Position numbers and translations under genes: made by a program
Part shown: piece by piece, positions 1-6,106 of the stretch
Position numbering within the stretch: position 1 is the first letter of the stretch
Layout: each line of letters begins with the position of its first letter
Source: Candidatus Omnitrophica bacterium UBA1562
GTDB lineage: Bacteria; Omnitrophota; Gorgyraeia; Gygaellales; Profunditerraquicolaceae
Assembly (NCBI GenBank): GCA_002322525.1
Contig: DCOU01000005.1
Coordinates: forward strand, 2,137-8,423
Direction: 5' to 3'
Length of the DNA: 6,287 bases
The notes under the pieces: generated by a model
The model's database searches: none
Told to the model about the DNA's origin: nothing
What the model saw: the letters and a program-made list of their open reading frames with translations, nothing else

Positions 1-1095
1 TTTATTTTTTTATTTATTAACCTCTTCTCCTTTTCTCTTTTAGCTCAGGAACAACCCCTTGAAGATACTGAAATGACGTACGAAAAACTGAACCAGGAAT
101 TGGATTCCTTAAAACAGAGGCTTATAGAAAAGGCAGAATTGAAGAAAGTTACTGTCATGTATGCGAAAGGAATGGATGAGGCAAAGCTAGAGGCAAAAAG
201 GGTTATTTTTAAAAACCTCCTGAAAGAAGCCTTGGGTTGTTATCAAAAAAAAGATTACTCTAAGGCAATAGAATTATTACAAAACGCTCTTTGTTTAGAG
301 CCAAAAAATCAAAAGGCAAAAAAATATCTTCAAATGGCCAAAGATGCCCAAGGGCGAGGCCTGATTATTTCTAGAGAAGAAGAGGCAAGGATTACTAGAG
401 AGGGCCTCCAGGAGGCAAGGGCTAAAGGGATCGATAGTCGCCTAAAAAAAGCCCAACAATTTTTAGATAAGGGAGATTTTGCAGCGGCGAGAGATGAATT
501 CACCAAGGTTTTAGAAATTTCACCCTCAAACACCAAGGCAGAGGAAGGCTTAAGACTTGCAAAGCTTGCGTTGGAAGAGCAAGGAAAAGAACCCGAACCA
601 AAAATGGCCGTTTCAAAAAAAGCTACCCTGAATGAACGAATTAAGAGTGCCCTTGGTCTCCTGGAAGGAGAGGATTATCTGGGGGCACAAAAGGAATTTC
701 TTTCGCTGTTAGAGGAGGTTACAAAAGCCAAACAAGACGCACAGGTAAAGGTTGCTCTTGAGGAGACCAAAAAAAGAATAAAGGACCGCTCAGGAGAAGT
801 TTTCTCTTCTATTGCCGAGGCTCAATTTACTAAAGCAGAAAAGACCCTTTTAGATATCTTAGAAAGAATAAAGGTATTGGCTATAGAAAAACAGAAGAAA
901 GAAGAAGAGAAGAAACGAGAATTCCAGGTGGTTACTTATATGGAGATGGCCCTTAAATACTTAGGGACAGAAGACTATGCTTCTGCCAAAAAAGAATTAA
1001 ATAAAATTCTTGCTATCGACCCAAACAACTCGCAGGCAATTACCCTTTCTGAAAAGTTAAACGAAGTGATAGAGATTGTAGGGGTTAAACAATGA
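1..1095 (+). CDS. Exported TPR-repeat protein, 5'-truncated by the window
   Basis: The open frame runs back to base 1. The first ATG in the window (base 73) is very likely internal, because the codons before it read as a hydrophobic stretch, FIFLFINLFSFSLLA, followed by QEQP. That is the core and cleavage region of a Sec signal peptide; there is no Cys after LLA, so it is not a lipoprotein. The true start lies upstream of the window. Counting from Met-73, the protein has a charged helical N-terminus (about 1-45), then TPR-like units near 48-81, 122-155, 187-215 and 285-320. Each carries a D-Y/F-x-x-A core such as KKDYSKA, KGDFAAA or TEDYASA, and three end in a Pro-Asn or Pro-Ser turn. A Lys/Glu-rich helix spans about 265-285. 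TPRs are protein-binding scaffolds. The 4-base overlap with the secretin gene suggests a periplasmic partner in secretin assembly or pilus alignment; that role is inference and no named family is recognised. Confidence 0.85.
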   Translation, partial: FIFLFINLFSFSLLAQEQPLEDTEMTYEKLNQELDSLKQRLIEKAELKKVTVMYAKGMDEAKLEAKRVIFKNLLKEALGCYQKKDYSKAIELLQNALCLEPKNQKAKKYLQMAKDAQGRGLIISREEEARITREGLQEARAKGIDSRLKKAQQFLDKGDFAAARDEFTKVLEISPSNTKAEEGLRLAKLALEEQGKEPEPKMAVSKKATLNERIKSALGLLEGEDYLGAQKEFLSLLEEVTKAKQDAQVKVALEETKKRIKDRSGEVFSSIAEAQFTKAEKTLLDILERIKVLAIEKQKKEEEKKREFQVVTYMEMALKYLGTEDYASAKKELNKILAIDPNNSQAITLSEKLNEVIEIVGVKQ

Positions 1096-2792
1096 GGCAA
1101 AGTTTAATAATCTGTCTTTTTATTTGCTTTTTTTTATCTTCTTCTTTTATTTTTTCAGAAGATTCCGTTCCCATTCAAACTCAAGATACTGCGGATAGCT
1201 ATTTTCAGTCGGCCCTTAAGAATTATATTCATGAAGATTATACTGAGGCATTACGCTTTTTGAGAGAATGCCTTAATTTAGATCCACAGTACTCTAAAGC
1301 AACCAAACTTCTACCTTTGGTTTTAAAAAGACAGGATGAAGAATTAAGGTCTCAGGAAAAGAAGACAAATTCCCTCTTGGCTGAGGAACATTTTCGTTTG
1401 GCTACCAACCTTTACATTATGGGAAAGCTAGGCGCTGCAATCGAGGAGCTGGAGAAGGCCTTAGAAATTGTACCAAATCATAAGAAAGCAAAAGAGCTTT
1501 TAGATAAGATATTGGCTAAAACAAGGCCAAAAGAGGAAATAGTAACTCCTCTTTTACCTCCAGAAAAAGCCAAAGAAAAAATCACGATAAGTTTTAAAGA
1601 CGCATCCATTGTCGATGTATTAAACACCTTTTCTCAAATGTATCAACTCAATATCATCACCTCGGCTGATGTAACCGGTAATATAAATATAAACTTTACC
1701 GATGTAGCTTTGGAGGATGCCTTAAAGACCATTTTCGCAATGCAGGGTTACTCCTATAAGGTAGAAGGAAATATTATTAATGTTTATAAGGAAAATGAGG
1801 CAGCGATAATCATCAAGACATTCCACCTCAAAAATGCCACATTATCCACAGAGCAGATAACTAAAATAAAAGAGGCTTTATCTTCCGATGGGAAAATCTT
1901 TTATGACTCAAAGACACGCACCCTTATGGTTACAGAGATATCTAAAAATATGAAGTCTCTTGAAGAACTCCTGCAGAGGCTTGATTCTATGCGCAGGCAG
2001 GTCTTGATTGAGGCAAGGGTTCTCGATGTGAATTTAAATCGCTTCCGTCAATTAGGTATAGATTGGACATTAAACCTTTCTCTCCAGACTACCTCTACTA
2101 CGAAACCAATAGCTTTTCCTTTTATCCCTGGGGGCGCTACAATCTTTGACCAATTTATTCCGCTGCCTAAACCTGGCGAAGTAGGAACAGATTTTCCGGC
2201 CACAGGAAGACGCGCAGACCTTCCCTTTGCCGAGAAGAGCCAGTTCACTTTAGGATCTCTTACTGGGCCAAGCCTAGGGGCAGTTTTGCAGGCCTTGCAA
2301 ACGAAGACAGATACCACCCTCCTTTCTAATCCGCGGATATTAGCCATGGATGACGAGGAAGCCAAGATTGTGGTGGGCACTAACTATCCTGTTCCCACCT
2401 TTGAGCGTAATTCAACTACCGGAAAGTTTGAGATTACTGGATACACAGAGAAAGAGGTCGGGATTGTCCTTACCGTAACACCGCAGATTTTCGAAAATGA
2501 TAAGATTACCTTAGTCCTGCATCCTGAAGTATCGGCTATTACAGGAACCTTGCCGGGTGAGATTCCCTATCCGATTATCTCTACGCGCGAAGCTCTCACT
2601 ACGGTAAATATAAAGAATGGCGATACCCTTGTGTTAGGAGGATTGATTACGGAGAAAGATATAGAAACATTAAAGAAGATTCCAGTTTTGGGCAGTATTC
2701 CCTTTTTTGGCGCTCTCTTTCGTAGCCGGGAGAAAACCAAGGAGAGGACGGAGCTTTTGGTGTTTATCACGGTTAACATTGTTCCTTCTTAG
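1092..2792 (+). CDS. Secretin with N-terminal TPR repeats (PilQ/GspD family)
   Basis: This is the outer-membrane channel subunit through which a pilus or secreted cargo leaves the cell. The 566 residues read in order: a signal peptide (about 1-22, MRQS then a Phe/Ile/Leu core); two TPR units (about 33-66 and 97-130); a Pro/Glu/Lys linker; an STN/N0 domain (about 163-234, ITISFKDASIVDVLNTF); one N1 ring domain (about 240-298); and the secretin barrel domain (about 301-565). Barrel hallmarks are VLIEARVLDVN (304-314), LLSNPRIL (410-417), GIVLTVTPQI (457-466), NGDTLVLGGLI (509-519) and PVLGSIPFFGALFRS (531-545). Having only N0 and N1 resembles PilQ more than GspD, which usually adds N2 and N3; but the AMIN domains usual in PilQ are absent and TPRs sit in their place. 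The start overlaps the upstream stop as ATGA and is preceded by a weak AGGGG site 7 bases away. The gene looks full-length. Family is certain; PilQ versus GspD is not. Confidence 0.95.
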   Translation: MRQSLIICLFICFFLSSSFIFSEDSVPIQTQDTADSYFQSALKNYIHEDYTEALRFLRECLNLDPQYSKATKLLPLVLKRQDEELRSQEKKTNSLLAEEHFRLATNLYIMGKLGAAIEELEKALEIVPNHKKAKELLDKILAKTRPKEEIVTPLLPPEKAKEKITISFKDASIVDVLNTFSQMYQLNIITSADVTGNININFTDVALEDALKTIFAMQGYSYKVEGNIINVYKENEAAIIIKTFHLKNATLSTEQITKIKEALSSDGKIFYDSKTRTLMVTEISKNMKSLEELLQRLDSMRRQVLIEARVLDVNLNRFRQLGIDWTLNLSLQTTSTTKPIAFPFIPGGATIFDQFIPLPKPGEVGTDFPATGRRADLPFAEKSQFTLGSLTGPSLGAVLQALQTKTDTTLLSNPRILAMDDEEAKIVVGTNYPVPTFERNSTTGKFEITGYTEKEVGIVLTVTPQIFENDKITLVLHPEVSAITGTLPGEIPYPIISTREALTTVNIKNGDTLVLGGLITEKDIETLKKIPVLGSIPFFGALFRSREKTKERTELLVFITVNIVPS

Positions 2793-2796
2793 AATT

Positions 2797-2829
2797 TTGT
2801 TAAAAAATTCCTGCGAGATATGTTATAAT
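2797..2829 (+). promoter_or_regulatory. Probable extended -10 promoter for the pilB-led genes
   Basis: A perfect TATAAT at 2824-2829 is preceded by TG one base upstream (TGTTATAAT), the extended -10 form recognised by housekeeping sigma factors. A TTGTTA at 2797-2802 could serve as the -35 box, but its 21-base spacer is longer than the usual 16-18; extended -10 promoters can work with a poor -35. Transcription would begin near 2836, leaving a leader of about 40 bases before the ATPase gene. It lies in the only sizeable gap of the window, which supports a real function. Confidence 0.6.
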
Positions 2830-2860
2830 TAAAAATAATCAAAGGCGAAATATGTTTTTT

Positions 2861-2867
2861 AAAGGAG
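2861..2867 (+). promoter_or_regulatory. Ribosome binding site of the ATPase gene
   Basis: AAAGGAG lies 7 bases before the ATG at 2875, a near-ideal Shine-Dalgarno sequence and spacing. It fixes the start of the ATPase gene and shows that this gene is translated independently of the secretin gene upstream. Confidence 0.85.
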
Positions 2868-2874
2868 TTAAAGG

Positions 2875-4596
2875 ATGACCACAGTTCAACAGAGAAAACC
2901 TTTAGGAGAGGCATTGATAGAAAAAGGCCTCCTTACGCAAGAGCATTTAAATCGCGGCCTTGAAGAGAATAAGAAAACCGGAATGCCTTTAAGAAAAGTA
3001 TTAGTGCGGCTAGGTTATGTCGATGAAGAGGCGATTGTAAATTTTTTTATGGAGCAGACTAAAGTAAGGCGTGTAGAACTAAAAAAGATAGAGATAGACC
3101 CGGCAGTAGTAAAGCTCGTCCCTGAGACCTTAGCACGCAAATACGAAGTTTTAGCAATCGAAAAAAAAGGCGATACCCTTGTTTTAGCTATGATTAATCC
3201 CTTAGATATAAAAGCTATAGATGAAATTCAGCTTAAAACTGGATTCATCGTTGAGCCAGTCGTGATGACAGAATTAGAGATACAGGATGCCTTTATACAG
3301 TTTTTCGGCCTATCCACAGATTTGAAGGATTTGATCGAAACGATAGATGAAGCTTATGAGATTAAAGAAGCACCTATGGATGCAGATGAAGAGGGCGTGG
3401 ATTTGGCCGCCCTCCAAGGTCTGGCCCAGGAAGCGCCCACCGTAAAAATGGTAAACTACCTATTGATGCAGGCCATAAAAGAGGATGCTTCTGATATCCA
3501 TATTGAACCGGGTAAAGACAGGCTCCGGATAAGATTTAGAGTAGAAGGAGTTTTAAAAGAAGTTTCCAGCCCTCCCCGTAAATATCAAGATGCGATCATC
3601 TCTCGTGTCAAGATCCTTTCAGGCTTAGATATCGCCGAACGTAGATTACCCCAGGACGGCCGATACCGGGTAAGGGTAGGGGAGAAAGAAATAGATATGC
3701 GTGTTTCTAGTCTGCCTACCGTTGATGGAGAAAATGTGGTCATAAGGCTTCTCTATACCAGTATGGCTTTACCCAAAATCAGTGAATTGGGATTTCCCGA
3801 AGATTACGGCAGGGCTTTTGACAGACTAATCCATGCCTCGCATGGAATATTTCTCGTCACCGGCCCTACTGGCAGCGGAAAGACCACCACCTTATATTGT
3901 GCTTTACATGTGATAAATTCTATTGATAAGAATATCATTACTGTAGAAGATCCTGTAGAATATCGGCTTAATCTCATCCGGCAGGTGCAGGTGAATCCTA
4001 AGGCAGGGCTTACTTTTGCTGCTGGTTTACGGTCAATCTTAAGACAGGATCCCAATATCGTGATGGTAGGAGAAATCCGTGATAAGGAGACAGTGGAGAT
4101 TGCTATCCAGGCGGCTTTAACTGGCCACCTAGTCTTAAGTACTTTGCATACTAACGATGCCGCTGCATCAATTAGCCGGCTTATTGATATGGGGGCAGAG
4201 CCATATCTGATTGCTTCTTCGGTACTCGGCGTATTAGCACAGAGGCTGGTGCGGGAAATCTGTCCGGAATGTAAAGAATCATATGAAGCAAATCCTTCTT
4301 TACTTATGGATTTAGGTATGACCCCCCCCAGTTCGGAAGAAAAGGTAATATTTTATAGAGGTAAAGGCTGTCCTAATTGCAAGGATACAGGATACAAGGG
4401 AAGAACAGGGATTTTTGAGTTGATGTTAATGGATGAAAGAATAAGAGGCCTTACTATCGCTAAGGTTCCTGCTGATGAAATAAAGAAGGCGGCTATTGCT
4501 GGTGGGATGCGCACCTTAAGAGAAGAAGGAATCAACCAGGCCCGAAAGGGTATTACTACGGTAGAAGAAGTCTTGCGTGTTACTCAGATAGGCTAA
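2875..4596 (+). CDS. pilB: Type IV pilus / type II secretion assembly ATPase (PilB/GspE family)
   Basis: This cytoplasmic hexameric ATPase drives pilin extraction and fibre assembly by acting on the platform protein encoded next. Its 573 residues match the usual PilB length. An N-terminal MshEN-type domain (about 8-140) contains two motif halves, PLGEALIEKGLL and PLRKVLVRLGYV. The N2 domain follows (about 190-300, with DASDIHIEP), then the RecA-like motor. Motor motifs are complete: Walker A GPTGSGKT (330-337), Asp box ITVEDP (355-360), Walker B NIVMVGEIRD (394-403) and His box TGHLVLSTLHTND (416-428). A tetracysteine zinc site is present as C463-x-x-C466 and C499-x-x-C502. The extension ATPases PilB and GspE carry this site, whereas PilT retraction ATPases lack it, so an assembly role is well supported. 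The gene follows a promoter and strong ribosome site, and pilC starts 10 bases after its stop. A run of eight C lies at 4322-4329. GspE is the alternative name if the system is a T2SS. Confidence 0.95.
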   Translation: MTTVQQRKPLGEALIEKGLLTQEHLNRGLEENKKTGMPLRKVLVRLGYVDEEAIVNFFMEQTKVRRVELKKIEIDPAVVKLVPETLARKYEVLAIEKKGDTLVLAMINPLDIKAIDEIQLKTGFIVEPVVMTELEIQDAFIQFFGLSTDLKDLIETIDEAYEIKEAPMDADEEGVDLAALQGLAQEAPTVKMVNYLLMQAIKEDASDIHIEPGKDRLRIRFRVEGVLKEVSSPPRKYQDAIISRVKILSGLDIAERRLPQDGRYRVRVGEKEIDMRVSSLPTVDGENVVIRLLYTSMALPKISELGFPEDYGRAFDRLIHASHGIFLVTGPTGSGKTTTLYCALHVINSIDKNIITVEDPVEYRLNLIRQVQVNPKAGLTFAAGLRSILRQDPNIVMVGEIRDKETVEIAIQAALTGHLVLSTLHTNDAAASISRLIDMGAEPYLIASSVLGVLAQRLVREICPECKESYEANPSLLMDLGMTPPSSEEKVIFYRGKGCPNCKDTGYKGRTGIFELMLMDERIRGLTIAKVPADEIKKAAIAGGMRTLREEGINQARKGITTVEEVLRVTQIG

Positions 4597-4606
4597 TAGT
4601 CTTTAA

Positions 4607-5833
4607 ATGGCATATTTTAATTATACTGCAAAGGATCCCCAAGGAAAGATAATCCATGGTTCTGTGGAGGCAATAAATTCCTATGAGGTTTCTCAGCTTC
4701 TGGCCAAAGACCACTATATTGTTACTACAATCAAAGAGGTAAGGCCTAAATCCGAAGTAGCCAGCAGCTTACTCTTAACCTTGCAGGGATTCTTAAGCCG
4801 CATAAAGACTCAGGACCTGCTCTTTTTTTACCTACAGCTTTCCGTAATGATTAGCGCGGGCGTTCCCATTATTAATGCCCTGGAGATTATTCAGAACCAG
4901 GTCCGCAATGCCCACTTTAAAAAAATTCTGGGAGAGGTTGCTTTAAAAATAAGACAGGGCAGGTCTTTTTCTGATGCGCTCTCAGACTATCCTGCAGTCT
5001 TCCCTAAAATACTGATCAGTACTGCTCGTGCAGGTGAGGCATCAGGCGAGCTGGATAAGGTCTTAAAAAACTTAGCCGATTTCTCTGAGCTGATGATGAG
5101 GATGGGACATGATGTGAAAGCAGCTTTAACCTATCCTATATTTTTGGCAGTTATAGGAACAGCCATAACCATATTTTTGATTATGTTTGTCATTCCCGGA
5201 TTCATGGATGTTTTTGCGCGTGTAGACGTAACGCTTCCTCTTCCTACCAGAATATTAGGCGGTTTAAGCTATTTCTTAAAGACACAAGGCCTAAAGTATT
5301 TTCCTATTCTCTTTGGGGTATTTATCTCAGGCGCTGTCTTTATACATCTACCTTTTGGTCGCAATCAATTAGACCGCCTAAAAATGAGACTCCCCATTCT
5401 TGGCCCCATCGTTAGTGGAATCTGTTTTTCTCGCTTTAGCCATACACTATCCATTCTTTTAACCACGGGCGTGCCTATCCTTTTGGCTTTAGAAATCACC
5501 TCGGAGAATATAGGAAATATCGTTTTGATGAAAGAATTAGAGGCGGTCTCCCAGAAGGTAAGGGATGGCAAGGAATTATCCAGCGCCCTGGTAGGCACGC
5601 ATTTTTCTTATAATGTTATCCAGATGGTCAAGGTAGGGGAGACCACTGGTAAATTAGGATTTTCCTTAGATAAGGTTGGCGAGTTGTATGATATGAATAT
5701 CCTTTATCAGATAAAAAGAATTACCGCTTTAATTGAACCGACCATACTTCTTTTTGGCGGAGCAGGAGTGGGATTTATCATGGCTTCGATTATACTTCCT
5801 ATGTTTGATATGTTAAAGACATTGCAAAGATGA
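4607..5833 (+). CDS. pilC: Inner-membrane platform protein (PilC/GspF family)
   Basis: This polytopic inner-membrane protein forms the platform on which the ATPase acts to push pilins into the fibre. The 408 residues are the normal family length. Two homologous T2SSF domains are visible: the first (about 70-195) has QLSVMISAGVPIINALEII and GEASGELDKVL, and the second (about 272-395) repeats it as LSILLTTGVPILLALEIT and GETTGKLGFSLDKV. Membrane segments lie near 175-199, 231-249 and 374-398. The short N-terminal region (MAYFNYTAKDPQGKIIHG) is the typical cytoplasmic start. An in-frame TAA sits directly before the ATG (4604-4606), so no earlier start is possible. No Shine-Dalgarno site is seen in the 10-base gap after pilB, so translation probably depends on ribosomes finishing pilB. 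GspF is the alternative name in a T2SS reading. Confidence 0.95.
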   Translation: MAYFNYTAKDPQGKIIHGSVEAINSYEVSQLLAKDHYIVTTIKEVRPKSEVASSLLLTLQGFLSRIKTQDLLFFYLQLSVMISAGVPIINALEIIQNQVRNAHFKKILGEVALKIRQGRSFSDALSDYPAVFPKILISTARAGEASGELDKVLKNLADFSELMMRMGHDVKAALTYPIFLAVIGTAITIFLIMFVIPGFMDVFARVDVTLPLPTRILGGLSYFLKTQGLKYFPILFGVFISGAVFIHLPFGRNQLDRLKMRLPILGPIVSGICFSRFSHTLSILLTTGVPILLALEITSENIGNIVLMKELEAVSQKVRDGKELSSALVGTHFSYNVIQMVKVGETTGKLGFSLDKVGELYDMNILYQIKRITALIEPTILLFGGAGVGFIMASIILPMFDMLKTLQR

Positions 5834-6081
5834 GAAAAACCAGAAAAAAAATTCTCTTGGGATTTTTAATTTTATCTAGTATAATTATTATCCAGCTTTG
5901 TCTCTTTGGTCAATCTCATAGTGAGCAAGATTTCGGAAAGAAAATGGAAGAAATCTCTCTTCAGTTAGCCGGGTTATATAAGAAGCTGGATATCATCACC
6001 ACCAGTCTAAATGAGATTAAGAAGAATCAAGAAAATATGATGCAAGAACTTAATACGATTAGAATCCGCTGTTCGAGGTAG
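5830..6081 (+). CDS. Small membrane-anchored coiled-coil protein, function unknown
   Basis: I do not recognise a family for this 83-residue protein. It starts with a basic MRKTRKK, then one hydrophobic segment (about 8-27), predicting the N-terminus inside and the rest in the periplasm. C24 is not in a good lipobox (IQLC), so a lipoprotein is unlikely; cleavage by signal peptidase near residue 31 cannot be excluded. Residues 35-81 form an unbroken 3-4 heptad pattern: a positions M39, L46, L53, L60, Q67, L74, C81 and d positions F35, I42, L49, I56, I63, M70, I77. This strongly suggests an oligomeric coiled coil. The start overlaps the pilC stop as ATGA, and a pilin gene follows 25 bases on, so a role in the pilus or secretion inner-membrane complex is likely. 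Topology recalls PilN/PilO/GspM without their globular domain; that link is speculative. The overlap and typical codon use argue that it is a real gene. Confidence 0.8.
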   Translation: MRKTRKKILLGFLILSSIIIIQLCLFGQSHSEQDFGKKMEEISLQLAGLYKKLDIITTSLNEIKKNQENMMQELNTIRIRCSR

Positions 6082-6091
6082 ACAAAAATAG

Positions 6092-6102
6092 AAAGGAGGT
6101 GA
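6092..6102 (+). promoter_or_regulatory. Near-consensus ribosome binding site of the pilin gene
   Basis: AAAGGAGGTGA matches the full anti-Shine-Dalgarno complement (TAAGGAGGTGA) at all but one base, and the GGAGG core ends 7 bases before the ATG at 6107. It is the strongest ribosome site in the window. It fixes the pilin start and fits a subunit that must be made in large excess over the machine proteins encoded upstream. Confidence 0.9.
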
Positions 6103-6106
6103 CAGA

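Noticed and set aside
330..536. Minus-strand open frame of 68 codons inside the TPR gene
   Set aside because: It lies wholly opposite a well-supported gene, has no ribosome site or recognisable domain, and reflects the codon pattern of the sense strand. The same applies to the minus-strand frames at 2048-2380, 2567-2779, 3804-4055, 4353-4535 and 5365-5598.
1128..1135. Eight-T run in the secretin signal peptide, and eight-A runs at 245-252 and 3161-3168, as phase-variation tracts
   Set aside because: A and T runs of this length are common throughout this AT-rich window and are explained by Phe and Lys codons, unlike the lone C tract at 4322-4329.
2792..2810. GAATTTT / AAAATTC inverted repeat as a terminator of the secretin gene
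   Set aside because: The stem is 7 bp with a single G-C pair and no following T run, too weak for an intrinsic terminator. It is kept only as a possible protein-binding palindrome.
2619..3182. Repeated 14-mer GGCGATACCCTTGT at 2619-2632 and 3169-3182
   Set aside because: Both copies encode the same short peptide GDTLV in unrelated domains and share codon choice; flanks do not match, so this looks like coincidence rather than a functional repeat.
5609..5614. TATAAT inside the platform gene as a promoter for the small protein and pilin
   Set aside because: No TG extension and no -35-like sequence at the right distance; a single hexamer is expected by chance in AT-rich coding DNA.
5899..5904. 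Lipoprotein signal at C24 of the small coiled-coil protein
   Set aside because: The residues before the Cys are I-Q-L, which do not fit a lipobox: Gln at -2 and Leu at -1 are both unfavourable.
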